A DNA stretch of 64,000 nucleotides from UBA6522 sp963664945. GTDB taxonomy: Bacteria > Pseudomonadota > Gammaproteobacteria > Steroidobacterales > Rariloculaceae. The DNA lies in contig OY761822.1 in NCBI GenBank assembly GCA_963664945.1, forward strand, positions 3,720,001 to 3,784,000. The letters run 5' to 3'. A program made the translations under genes and the position numbers. The notes under the pieces were generated by a model. It saw only the letters and a program-made list of their open reading frames with translations. It did not search any database and was not told where the DNA came from. This document shows positions 41,633 to 50,427 of this stretch, piece by piece (the first letter of the stretch is position 1; each line of letters begins with the position of its first letter).

Positions 41633-42321
41633 GGCGTCCCCCTGGAAAGGTGCAAGGCGTGGCGCTGCAGTATCGCCGAGAATTCCTCGGCGAAGGTGTC
41701 ATAGCGGACCTCCAGCCGCCCGACGATGTCGGCGTAGCGATTGAAAGCGATCACGGCGGGAATCGCGGCGAACAGTCCCATGGCCGTCGCGACCAGCGCC
41801 TCGGCGATGCCGGGCGCCACCAGCGCGAGCGTGGCGGCCTGCACATTCCCGAGCGCCTGAAACGAGGTCATGATGCCCCAGACCGTGCCGAACAGCCCGA
41901 CGTAGGGACTGGTCGACCCCACCGTGGCCAGAAAGGCCAGGTTCTGCTCCAGGCGTTCCACTTCCCGCACCTGGGAAACCCGCATGGACCGCCTCGAACC
42001 CTCGACGATCTGATCGGCGTTGATCGCCTGATCCGTCCGGAGCCGCCCGAATTCCCGGTACCCGGACTCGAAAATGCCCGCCATCCCCACCTGGGTGTCT
42101 TCGGAATCCGCGAGTTCCCGGTATATTTCCGAGACGTCGCCCCCGGACCAGAACGATTCCTCGAACTCATCGGCCGCCCCGGTCGCCCGTTTCAACAGCC
42201 GGCTCTTCTCGATGATGATCGCCCAGGAGGCGACCGAAGCAATCAACAGCATCAGCATGACGGCCTTGACCACCAGGCTGGCATCCAGAATCAGGCTGAT
42301 CAGCGATAGATCGTTAGTCAT
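41629..42321 (-). CDS. tolQ: Tol-Pal system protein TolQ
   Basis: A 230-residue ExbB/TolQ/MotA-type channel subunit with three membrane helices: AVMLMLLIASVASWAIII; FLATVGSTSPYVGLFGTVWGIM; EALVATAMGLFAAIPAVIAF. The conserved Thr and Gly residues of the proton pore are in the last two. Overlaps of 4 bp with ybgC upstream and tolR downstream show tight translational coupling. Confidence 0.95.
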   Translation of the reverse strand: MTNDLSLISLILDASLVVKAVMLMLLIASVASWAIIIEKSRLLKRATGAADEFEESFWSGGDVSEIYRELADSEDTQVGMAGIFESGYREFGRLRTDQAINADQIVEGSRRSMRVSQVREVERLEQNLAFLATVGSTSPYVGLFGTVWGIMTSFQALGNVQAATLALVAPGIAEALVATAMGLFAAIPAVIAFNRYADIVGRLEVRYDTFAEEFSAILQRHALHLSRGTP

Positions 42322-42812
42322 CCCTCGACCCCGCCTCCGTTAAGGTCTGAAAACAGTTTCGCGGGCAAGCGCCGTGGCTTGCCGGTGCGCGCATCCACGC
42401 AGGCCACTTCCGCCCGCGCCCGGCAGACCAATTCACCAGGTCCGGCCAGCGATTGACCGGACCCCTCGCCAGTCGCCGCTTCCGCCTGCGCCTGGCAGGC
42501 CAGTTCATGACCGCCCGGCACGCGGCGGATGTCCTGATCGAATACAAAGCGTACCGCACTCAACTCCGCCACCTCGGCAGTCACCTCCAGCATGTCGTCC
42601 AACCTCGCGGGCACCCTGAAACGTGCCTCGATGCGGGAGAGTACCAGCAGGCGGTTCGCCGTTTCCCGCAATTCGTTGTGGTCGATGCCGTTCGACCGCA
42701 ACCACTCGGTCCGCGCCCGCTCGAAGAATCGCAGGTAACTGGCGTTGTAGACGACTCCCTGCGCGTCGGTGTCCTCCAGATAGACACGAACCGGCAAGAC
42801 CTGGATTTTCAT
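42318..42812 (-). CDS. ybgC: YbgC-type acyl-CoA thioesterase with internal duplication
   Basis: A hot-dog fold thioesterase. The YbgC signature VYLEDTDAQGVVYNASYLRF holds the catalytic Asp16, and FERARTEWLRSNG follows. At 164 residues it is about 25-30 longer than usual. The excess lies near residues 104-127, where ELACQAQAEAA is followed after a short linker by the related ELVCRARAEVA; only one such strand is expected. In Tol-Pal clusters it is the first gene; its link to envelope lipid metabolism is still unclear. It begins 16 bp after ruvB. Confidence 0.9.
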   Translation of the reverse strand: MKIQVLPVRVYLEDTDAQGVVYNASYLRFFERARTEWLRSNGIDHNELRETANRLLVLSRIEARFRVPARLDDMLEVTAEVAELSAVRFVFDQDIRRVPGGHELACQAQAEAATGEGSGQSLAGPGELVCRARAEVACVDARTGKPRRLPAKLFSDLNGGGVEG

Positions 42813-42827
42813 CGTTCAGCCAGCCCT

Positions 42828-43880
42828 TCAATCGAACAGGCCGGGCGTCGCCGGCGGTGCTTCGCGTGCCTGCGGAACCTTGAGCCCATAGTGCCGATAG
42901 GCGTTGCCCGTGGCCATGCGTCCCCGGGCGGTGCGCTGCAGGAACCCTTCCTGGATCAAGTAAGGCTCCACCACATCTTCCAGTGTGCCGCGTTCCTCGC
43001 CCACCGCGGCGGCAAGGCTCTCGATGCCCACCGGCCCGCCGTCGAACTTCTCGATCACCGTCAGCAGCAGCTTGCGGTCCATGCTGTCGAACCCGTGCGG
43101 GTCGACTTCCAGAAGGTCCATTGCCGCCTGCGCGACCTGTTTGTCCACACTGCCGTCGCACTCGACTTCGGCGTAGTCCCGGACCCTCCGCAACAGGCGG
43201 TTGGCGATGCGTGGCGTGCCCCGGGAGCGCGCCGCGATCTCCCTTGCGCCGCGGTCGTCCACCGGCAGGTCGAAAATGCCCGCGGTTCGTTTCACGATTT
43301 GCGTCAGTTCATCGATTCCATAGAATTCCAGCCGCTGCACGATCCCGAACCGGTCGCGCAGGGGCGATGTCAGCAGGCCGGCCCGGGTGGTGGCGCCGAC
43401 CAGCGTGAATGGCGGCAACTCAAGCTTGATCGAGCGGGCTCCCGGTCCCTCGCCGATCATGATATCCAGGCGATAATCCTCCAGTGCCGGATAGAGGACC
43501 TCTTCCACCACCGGGCTGAGACGGTGAATCTCGTCCACGAAGAGGAGGTCCCTGGCTTCCAGGTTGGTGAGAATCGCCGCCAGGTCGCCCGGCCGTTCCA
43601 GCACCGGCCCCGACGTGCTGCGCAGATTCACCTCCAGTTCGTTGGCGACGATGTAAGCCAGCGTGGTCTTGCCGAGACCGGGCGGTCCGAAGATGAGGGT
43701 ATGGTCCAACGCCTCGCCCCGGTTGCGCGCGGCGGTCATGAAAATTCGCATCTGGCGCTTGACCGAGGGCTGGCCCACGTACTCCTCCAGCGTGCGGGGC
43801 CGAACCGCGCGGTCGAAGACCACGTCCTCGTGGGTGCCGGAGCCATCGAGTAATCCGGCTTCTTCGCGCATGGCCTTCAA
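42828..43880 (-). CDS. ruvB: Holliday junction branch-migration ATPase RuvB
   Basis: A 350-residue AAA+ motor. Visible: LEEYVGQPSVKRQMRIFM, Walker A FGPPGLGKTTLA, Walker B LLFVDEIHRLSP, sensor VGATTRAGLLTSPLRDRFG, Arg-finger region, and the C-terminal winged helix (EPYLIQEGFLQRTARGRMAT). It drives branch migration with RuvA; RuvC cuts the junction. Its start overlaps the ruvA stop by 4 bp. Confidence 0.97.
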   Translation of the reverse strand: MKAMREEAGLLDGSGTHEDVVFDRAVRPRTLEEYVGQPSVKRQMRIFMTAARNRGEALDHTLIFGPPGLGKTTLAYIVANELEVNLRSTSGPVLERPGDLAAILTNLEARDLLFVDEIHRLSPVVEEVLYPALEDYRLDIMIGEGPGARSIKLELPPFTLVGATTRAGLLTSPLRDRFGIVQRLEFYGIDELTQIVKRTAGIFDLPVDDRGAREIAARSRGTPRIANRLLRRVRDYAEVECDGSVDKQVAQAAMDLLEVDPHGFDSMDRKLLLTVIEKFDGGPVGIESLAAAVGEERGTLEDVVEPYLIQEGFLQRTARGRMATGNAYRHYGLKVPQAREAPPATPGLFD

Positions 43881-44464
43881 CTGGAGTGAACGCGCTTGAG
43901 CGCTTCGCGAATCAACTGTTCGGAACTCATGCCGGCCGTGTCGAGATCCTTGAACATCCGGTTGACTTCAGCGGCCCGGTATCCCAATGCCAGCAAGGCG
44001 CCGCGGGCCTCGCCATCCGCGCGCGTGGCGCCCTGGCCGGTTTCGGGCGCGTCGGTTCCGGGCGGCTCGAGCCGATCCGCCATCTCCAGTATCAGCCGTT
44101 CCGCGGTCTTTCGGCCGATGCCCGGGATTCGCGTGAGCGTGACCAGGTCGCGCTCGAACACGCTGCGCCGGAAGCCCTCCACGCTGATGCCCGAAAGGAT
44201 GCCCAACGCGATCCGCGCGCCGACCCCCGTGACCTTGAGCAGGCTGCGGAACAGGGACCGTTCGGCCTCCGTGGCAAAGCCGTAAAGCAATTGCGCGTCG
44301 TCCCGCACCAGGAAATGGGTCAGCAGGGTCAGTGCCTCGCCGGTTTCCGGTAACCGGTAGAACGTGGACATGGGCGCCTCGAGCTCGTAGCCGACGCCGG
44401 CCACTTCCATGGTCAACTCCGGCGGCTGCTTTGAAGCCAGCGTGCCTTTCAGGTAACCGATCAC
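43877..44464 (-). CDS. ruvA: Holliday junction-binding protein RuvA
   Basis: A 195-residue protein starting at GTG 44464 (VIGYLKGTLASK matches the family start; the frame runs open to 44506). It shows the OB domain, two helix-hairpin-helix motifs (LLKVTGVGARIALGILSG and LTRIPGIGRKTAERLILEM) and the flexible C-terminal domain that contacts RuvB (ALLALGYRAAEVNRM). Its start region is contained in a 23-bp sequence that recurs 74 bp upstream at the end of ruvC. Confidence 0.95.
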   Translation of the reverse strand: MIGYLKGTLASKQPPELTMEVAGVGYELEAPMSTFYRLPETGEALTLLTHFLVRDDAQLLYGFATEAERSLFRSLLKVTGVGARIALGILSGISVEGFRRSVFERDLVTLTRIPGIGRKTAERLILEMADRLEPPGTDAPETGQGATRADGEARGALLALGYRAAEVNRMFKDLDTAGMSSEQLIREALKRVHSS

Positions 44465-44553
44465 GACCGAGCCGCCTTCGCAATTCGTGGAGGAAGCACG
44501 TGACATAGTCCGTCCATGCCCGACTGGCGCCCGATCACGACCGTGCCGCCTTC
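44457..44553. repeat. 23-bp direct repeat at the ruvC-ruvA junction
   Basis: CCGATCACGACCG-A/T-GCCGCCTTC occurs at 44457-44479 and 44531-44553 with one difference. One copy contains the ruvA GTG start, the other the ruvC stop. The 74-bp period suggests an old local duplication that separated the two genes, which in many relatives abut. Confidence 0.7.
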
Positions 44554-45046
44554 AGTTCGGCCACCGCCGGCGACCCGCGCACGTAGGCGTGGCACAGCGC
44601 CAGGGCCAGCGCGTCGGCCGCATCCGAGTCGGGCGTTTCGCGCAGGCCCAGCAGGACCCTCACCATGAGCTGCACCTGGGTCTTGTCGGCATTGCCACGG
44701 CCGACGACCGCCTTTTTGACGTACCGGGCCGCATATTCGGACACTGGCAAACCGGCTTCAAAGGTACCGCACAGGGCAGCCGCCCGCGCCTGCCCGAGCT
44801 TCAGGGCGCTGTCCGCGTTGCGATGCACGAACACGCGCTCGATGGAAACTTCATCCGGGTCATATTGGCGTATCAGCTTTTCGATCTGCGCGAAGATTCG
44901 CTTCAGGCGCTGATTGTGCTCGCCCGTGGTCGCGATGGCGCCGGAGGCAACCCATGCGGTCTGCTTGCCCGAATTGCGGGTCTCGATAATGCCGTAGCCC
45001 GTTCGCCGTGATCCGGGGTCAATCCCGAGAATTCGAACTGCCTGGC

Positions 45047-45050
<4 letters not shown>
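44535..45050 (-). CDS. ruvC: Crossover junction endodeoxyribonuclease RuvC
   Basis: A 171-residue Holliday junction resolvase with the four catalytic acids visible in order: Asp in LGIDPGSRRTGYG, Glu in VSIERVF, and the paired acids in SDAADALALALCHAY. It also has VKKAVVGRGNADKTQVQ, the DNA-contact segment. Its start overlaps the stop of yebC by 4 bp. Confidence 0.97.
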
Positions 45051-45793
<743 letters not shown>

Positions 45794-46323
45794 ATGCAAT
45801 GCTCCTGGCCCGTCTCCGAACCGGCTGCACAGGGACAGCCGACAGCGCCCGCCCCAAGGGACTGTCAGTCTGAAAACTCACTCCGTAACTCCACCGGCAG
45901 CAAGCCGCAAATCCTCTGCCGGCCCCTATGATAGCGGGAAAACCCGCTATTGTGGGCGCCGGCTGCAATTCTATCCCAGGAGGGGCCGCGCGTGCGTGTG
46001 CTCAAACGGTCCTCATCATACGCCAGCGGCAGGCGCCACGTCCGTGATTAGCCTGCGATCAGGTCGACTACGGCCTGACCGGTTTCGTTCAACAACTCCT
46101 GATTTCGCGGTGTTCGGGTTGGAGTATCCCACGCTGCCACGCTTCTACCGCGCTGCCTTCTCCGGGCGTGTGGTGAACCGGTTCTTCAGCGAAACGGGTA
46201 GCCTGCCCCCTGGCGTCGAGTTGACGAGGATCGCTTCCCGTTGCAATGCTCCATCCCCGTACAGTACGTTCGTATTCGTAGCGCCGGTGCATGTACTGCG
46301 TTGGCTGAAGCAGTTGTTTCAAG
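45794..46323. other. Intergenic gap upstream of yebC
   Basis: About 530 bp without a gene I can support. A perfect hairpin, ATAGCGGG-AAAA-CCCGCTAT, is at 45931-45950; it has no T-run and may be regulatory or a weak terminator. A minus-strand open frame (46089-46364) overlaps the next small gene and shows no family features. Codon use and composition suggest decayed sequence at the edge of the accessory island that follows. Confidence 0.4.
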
Positions 46324-46548
46324 TCAACCACTCCGATTGCGGAATCGTGTCGGATCACGCCCAAGCGGCGGTTCGACGTTGAAGCTCGGGTTGATTTCCA
46401 CCCCGAGTTTCTTGAGATCCCGCTCCAGCTTCTCGTGAGCGCTCACGGTCTTGATGTTGATCCTCGCATTCCGTTCAAACATCTTGTCTCGATGCAATCG
46501 CGAGGCTACCCGCGTTTTCGACATGTCAAAATACTCCCGAGCCGACAT
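46324..46548 (-). CDS. Small conserved-looking hypothetical protein
   Basis: A 74-residue basic protein. Its second half, SAHEKLERDLKKLGVEINPS followed by FNVEPPLG, looks like a defined small family, and I recall similar short hypothetical proteins in other proteobacteria, without a known function. No membrane segment and no catalytic motif. It lies next to a HEPN/MNT toxin-antitoxin pair on the same strand, but 155 bp downstream, so a functional link is only possible. The start could also be the internal Met before FERNARINIK. Confidence 0.45.
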   Translation of the reverse strand: MSAREYFDMSKTRVASRLHRDKMFERNARINIKTVSAHEKLERDLKKLGVEINPSFNVEPPLGRDPTRFRNRSG

Positions 46549-46702
46549 TGCGGAATGTTATCTCGGCCAGCGGGAGGCAGCGCAATGGTCAAGGGTGAAG
46601 TGGGCCGATACCCGTTCCCGAGATACCGCCGCTGCGCGTACCCGTGTTCCCAGCAGAAAGGCGTCGCCCATATGCGAGACGATCATTTCGCATCGCCAGT
46701 CG

Positions 46703-47017
46703 TCATCGATTCCGAGTGTCACGCAGCTTCACGTGCTCGCGCTCGATCTGCTCGCGAAAACTCTCGGGCACTTCATCCCACACGAAGAGGTCCACCCGGA
46801 ACGGGAGGTTGCTCTCCTCGAACGACTCGCGCAGTTCGGACACGTCAGGCGCCTGCTCGGGCGTTGCGAACACCGCCATGTCCAAATCGGATGACGGACG
46901 GGAGGTCCCCCGGACTCTGGAGCCGTAGACCCAGGCCTCCGTGTCGGGAAGATGCCTGGTTAGCAGCGAAATCAAAGTTGCCCGCTGATCGGATGTGATC
47001 TCGATGACTGCATTCAT
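46703..47017 (-). CDS. MNT-type nucleotidyltransferase antitoxin
   Basis: A 104-residue minimal nucleotidyltransferase with the exact GSX10DXD signature: GSRVRGTSRPSSDLD, then MAVFATPEQ and FRVDLFVWDEVPESFRE. In HEPN/MNT pairs this antitoxin adds AMP groups to a Tyr of the HEPN toxin. ATG at 47017 gives the classical ATGA overlap with the HEPN gene; a second ATG two codons earlier (47023) is possible. Confidence 0.9.
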   Translation of the reverse strand: MNAVIEITSDQRATLISLLTRHLPDTEAWVYGSRVRGTSRPSSDLDMAVFATPEQAPDVSELRESFEESNLPFRVDLFVWDEVPESFREQIEREHVKLRDTRNR

Positions 47018-47430
47018 CTCCATGGTTCGCCGCTCAATGTGCGGTACAAGCGGATTGCCTCGTCAATGAAGTCCGGCACGAGGTTCAGACACGCTTGGGC
47101 CTTCTCGCCATCGTAGTCGTGCGAAGTGTCCGTGCGGGCATCCGCATACCGTAGCCAGTGCTCGACTGGCGAAGGCAATAGTCGGTTTTCGTTGGCCAAA
47201 CGAAAAACGGGCTTGGGGCTGTTGGGCGGGTCCGCGATTCCCAACTCCTCCAATAGGTATCGCTTCAATACTTTCCACAAGCAGTCGTAACACGTCTCGA
47301 AACGCTGGATCACCGACTCGGCGATGCCTTCGCGTATCAGTTCAGGCACTGCGGCATCAAGGGTCAGATGGTTAGCGTGCTGTTCCTCAAGACGTTTGAG
47401 GGACGACTGAAACTTGCTGTAGTCGATCAT
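47014..47430 (-). CDS. HEPN-domain toxin (nucleotidyltransferase substrate-binding type)
   Basis: A 138-residue all-helical HEPN protein of the HI0074 type: SSLKRLEEQHANHL, ESVIQRFETCYDCLWKVLKR and the motif R-x4-H-x-Y in ARTDTSHDYDGEKA near residue 100. That motif is the RNase site and the Tyr target of AMPylation in type VII toxin-antitoxin systems. It precedes the MNT antitoxin with a 4-bp overlap. ATG 47430 is chosen from the family start (MIDYSKF..L); the longer open frame extends antisense into the lpd gene. Confidence 0.88.
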   Translation of the reverse strand: MIDYSKFQSSLKRLEEQHANHLTLDAAVPELIREGIAESVIQRFETCYDCLWKVLKRYLLEELGIADPPNSPKPVFRLANENRLLPSPVEHWLRYADARTDTSHDYDGEKAQACLNLVPDFIDEAIRLYRTLSGEPWR

Positions 47431-47485
47431 GCGGTGTGCCCTTCGGTGGAGTACGGGTTGGCCTACACCTGTCTCATGACCGGAA

Positions 47486-48916
47486 CTACCGGTTGATGGC
47501 GTGGATTGCGCGGTTGTCGGCGGCCAGCGACGCCTCGTGGATGGCTTCGGTGAGCGTGGGGTGCGCGTGGACCGTGCGCTGGAGGTCTTCGCCCGAGGCG
47601 CAGAATTCCATGGCCAGCACGGCTTCGGCGATGAGTTCGCCCGCGACGGGTCCGACGATGTGACAGCCGAGCAGTTCATCGTCTTCTTCCGCGCAGAGCA
47701 ACTTGACCAGGCCCGCGGTCTGTTCCATTCCCTTGGCGCGTCCATTGGCCGCGAACGGGAACGAACCGACCTTGTAGTCGATGCCGTTCGACCGTAGCTG
47801 GGCCTCGGTCTTGCCCACCCAGGCGATTTCCGGTGCGGTATAGATCACCGATGGAATGGCATCGTAGTTGACTTCGGCGACCTTGCCGGCAATGAGATCG
47901 GCCGCCATGATGCCCTCTTCGGTTCCCTTGTGAGCCAGCATCGGGCCGCGCACGACGTCGCCCACGGCCCAGACTCCAGGCGCCGTGGTGCGGCACTGCT
48001 CGTCCACCTTGACGAATCCTCTCTCGTCCAGTTCCACGCCGGATTCGTCGCCCAGCAGACCCGCAGTGAACGGTCGACGCCCGACGCAGACGATGAGCTT
48101 GTCCACGTTGAGCGATTGTTCCTCGCCGCCGTGTTGGTATTTCACTTCGACCGCGCCGTCACTCACCGCGGCGCTCTGAACGTTGGCCCCGAGCCGGATG
48201 TCCAGACCCTGACGGCGAAAGTGCCGGAGCGCATCCTTGGCGATCTGTTCGTCGGCCATGTAGAGGAACTCTTCCAGCGCCTCAAGGATCACGACCTCGG
48301 CCCCCAGCCGCTGCCAAACGCTGCCCAACTCGAGCCCGACGACACCCGCGCCCACCACGCCGAGACGCTCCGGCACCGATTCGAACTCCAGGGCTCCCCA
48401 CGAGTCGACGATGTGTTCCCCATCGAACGGCGCCACGGACAGCTCCACGGGCGTCGAGCCGGTGGCGATCACGACGTGTCCGGCGGACAGTTCGGAAACG
48501 TTGCCGTCGGGATCGGTGACTTCCACGCGGCCACCGCCGAGCAGCCGCCCATGCCCGCGCACGCCCGTGACCGCGTTGGACTTGAACAGCGCCTCGATTC
48601 CCCGGGTGAGCTGTCTGACGATGCGGCCCTTGCGTTTCTGCATGGTCCCGATATCGACGCTCAGTTCACCCACGGAGATGCCGTGGGACTTGAATTCGGA
48701 GGCGGCGCGATGATACAGCTCCGAAGACTCCAGCAACGCCTTGGACGGGATGCAACCGGCGTTGAGGCACGTGCCGCCGAAGGCGCGGCTGCCGTCCAGG
48801 TTGCGCCACTCGTCCACGCAGACGACTTGCAGTCCGTTCTGCGCCGCGCGAATGGCCGCGGGATAACCCGCCGGTCCGCCGCCGATCACGGCGACATCGT
48901 AGCTCTGTTCGGTCAT
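47486..48916 (-). CDS. lpd: Dihydrolipoyl dehydrogenase (E3)
   Basis: A 476-residue FAD flavoprotein: DVAVIGGGPAGYPAAIRAAQ (FAD), redox disulfide GGTCLNAGCIPSKALL, NAD fold GVVGAGVVGLELGSVW, FAD tail GVWAVGDVVRGPMLAHKG, and the C-terminal catalytic AHPTLTEAIHE. It reoxidises the lipoyl group of the 2-oxoglutarate dehydrogenase complex. Third gene of sucA-sucB-lpd, 5 bp after sucB. Confidence 0.97.
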   Translation of the reverse strand: MTEQSYDVAVIGGGPAGYPAAIRAAQNGLQVVCVDEWRNLDGSRAFGGTCLNAGCIPSKALLESSELYHRAASEFKSHGISVGELSVDIGTMQKRKGRIVRQLTRGIEALFKSNAVTGVRGHGRLLGGGRVEVTDPDGNVSELSAGHVVIATGSTPVELSVAPFDGEHIVDSWGALEFESVPERLGVVGAGVVGLELGSVWQRLGAEVVILEALEEFLYMADEQIAKDALRHFRRQGLDIRLGANVQSAAVSDGAVEVKYQHGGEEQSLNVDKLIVCVGRRPFTAGLLGDESGVELDERGFVKVDEQCRTTAPGVWAVGDVVRGPMLAHKGTEEGIMAADLIAGKVAEVNYDAIPSVIYTAPEIAWVGKTEAQLRSNGIDYKVGSFPFAANGRAKGMEQTAGLVKLLCAEEDDELLGCHIVGPVAGELIAEAVLAMEFCASGEDLQRTVHAHPTLTEAIHEASLAADNRAIHAINR

Positions 48917-48921
48917 GGGTG

Positions 48922-50427
48922 TTACACCTGCAGGAGAAGCCGCGCGGGATCCTCCAAAAGATCCTTGATGGCAACCAGGAATTGCACCGCTTCCCGGCCG
49001 TCCACGATGCGGTGATCGTAAGTCAGCGCCAGGTGCATCATCGGACGGACCTCGATCTCACCGTCCACGGCCACCGGCCGCTGCTGGATCGAATGCATGC
49101 CCAGGATGCCGCTCTGGGGAGGATTGATGATGGGCGTGGACATCATCGAGCCGAAGATGCCGCCGTTGGTGAGGGTGAAGGTGCCACCCGTCAGATCCTG
49201 CATGCCGAGGCCGCCGCCGCGCGCGCGCGTTCCGAAATCAACGATGGATTTCTCGATGTCGGCGTAGCCCATCCGTTCGGCATTGCGCAGGATGGGCACC
49301 ACCAGCCCCCGATCGGTGGACACCGCCACGCCGATGTCGTAGTAGTCGTGGTAGATGATTTCGGTCCCGTCCACCGAAGCGTTCAGGACCGGGTATCGAC
49401 GCAGGGCCTCGATGGACGCCTTGATGAAAAACGACATGAAGCCCAGCTTCACCTCGTGCGTGCGCAGGAACGCTTCGCCATGGCGGGACCGGGCGGCCAT
49501 GACGGCGCTCATGTCCACTTCGTTGAAGGTCGTGAGCATCGCCGCCGTGTGCTGGGCTTCCACCAGCCTTTCGGCGATTCTCGCGCGCAGCCGTGTCATG
49601 GGAACGCGCCGTTCGCCGCGGTGTCCGGCCGGCGCGCTCGGGATGCTCTGATGGCTTGGCGTGGCTCGGGGGCCTGGCGCGCCGGGTGAGCCTGGCGTGG
49701 TCCGGGGGGCTGGCGCGCCGGGTGAGCCTGGCGTAGTCCGGGGGGCTGGCGCGCTCGGTGGGCCTGGCGTGGTTCGGGGGGCTGGTGCGCTCGGCGCGCC
49801 TGGCGAGGCCCGAGGGGCCGGCGCGCTACCGGTTGCCGTTGCGCCCCGTGCCTCCGCCGGGACTTCGTGTCTCACATCGGCAGCGTAGTCGGAACGCCTG
49901 CCGATGAAATCGAGCACATCGGACTTCGTGATCCGCCCGCCGCGGCCCGTGCCCCCGATCGCGCCGGAGTCCACCTGGTGTTCGCGCATCAGCCGCCGCA
50001 CCGCGGGACCCGCCCGGTCCAGGGCTTCGTTCTCACCGGTCGACGGGGCCGGCGTCACGTCTGCCGTGATTTCAGGACCGGCCGACGCTTCTGGCGTGAT
50101 TTCGGAAACGGCTGGCGCTTCCGCCATCGGACTTGCCGACTCTGGCGCGCCCACCTCGCCTTCCTGCGCCGCAGAAGCCCCGGCGGCTGTCCCGGGCTCC
50201 AACAGCGCCAACACTTCGCCCGCCGTCACCGTAGTGCCGTCGGCCACCCGGACTTCACGCAGAATTCCGTCGCTCGGCGCAGGCACTTCCAGCACAACCT
50301 TGTCGGTCTCCAGCTCGACCAGCGTCTCGTCCCTGCGCACCGTGTCGCCGGACGAACTGTGCCAGTTCACCAGTGTCGCGTCGCTCACCGACTCGGGCAG
50401 CTGCGGTACCTTGATCTCGATCATCAT
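48922..50427 (-). CDS. sucB: Dihydrolipoyllysine succinyltransferase (E2) with repeat-expanded linker
   Basis: A 501-residue E2 subunit, about 90 longer than usual. The lipoyl domain has Lys43 in ETDKVVLEVPAP. The E1/E3-binding domain (about 138-177) has GPAVRRLMREHQVDSGAIGG. The catalytic domain contains YHDYYDIGVAVSTDRGLVVP and the active-site LTYDHRIVDGREAVQFL. Between the binding and catalytic domains a Pro/Ala linker includes five 12-residue tandem units of the type APRTTPGSPGAP (residues 204-263). The linker should act as a long flexible arm. The ATG overlaps the sucA stop by 4 bp. Confidence 0.95.
   Translation of the reverse strand: MMIEIKVPQLPESVSDATLVNWHSSSGDTVRRDETLVELETDKVVLEVPAPSDGILREVRVADGTTVTAGEVLALLEPGTAAGASAAQEGEVGAPESASPMAEAPAVSEITPEASAGPEITADVTPAPSTGENEALDRAGPAVRRLMREHQVDSGAIGGTGRGGRITKSDVLDFIGRRSDYAADVRHEVPAEARGATATGSAPAPRASPGAPSAPAPRTTPGPPSAPAPRTTPGSPGAPAPRTTPGSPGAPGPRATPSHQSIPSAPAGHRGERRVPMTRLRARIAERLVEAQHTAAMLTTFNEVDMSAVMAARSRHGEAFLRTHEVKLGFMSFFIKASIEALRRYPVLNASVDGTEIIYHDYYDIGVAVSTDRGLVVPILRNAERMGYADIEKSIVDFGTRARGGGLGMQDLTGGTFTLTNGGIFGSMMSTPIINPPQSGILGMHSIQQRPVAVDGEIEVRPMMHLALTYDHRIVDGREAVQFLVAIKDLLEDPARLLLQV
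49639..49818. repeat. 36-bp tandem repeats in sucB linker
   Basis: Five consecutive 36-bp units encode APRASPGAPSAP, APRTTPGPPSAP, APRTTPGSPGAP twice, and a degenerate GPRATPSHQSIP. The central units are nearly identical in DNA, which indicates recent slippage or unequal exchange. Units keep the frame. Confidence 0.85.

Noticed and set aside
45931..45950. Perfect hairpin taken as a terminator
   Set aside because: No T-run on either strand and no gene ends next to it.
46089..46364. 91-codon minus-strand frame
   Set aside because: Overlaps the better-supported small gene at 46324-46548 and shows no recognisable family pattern.
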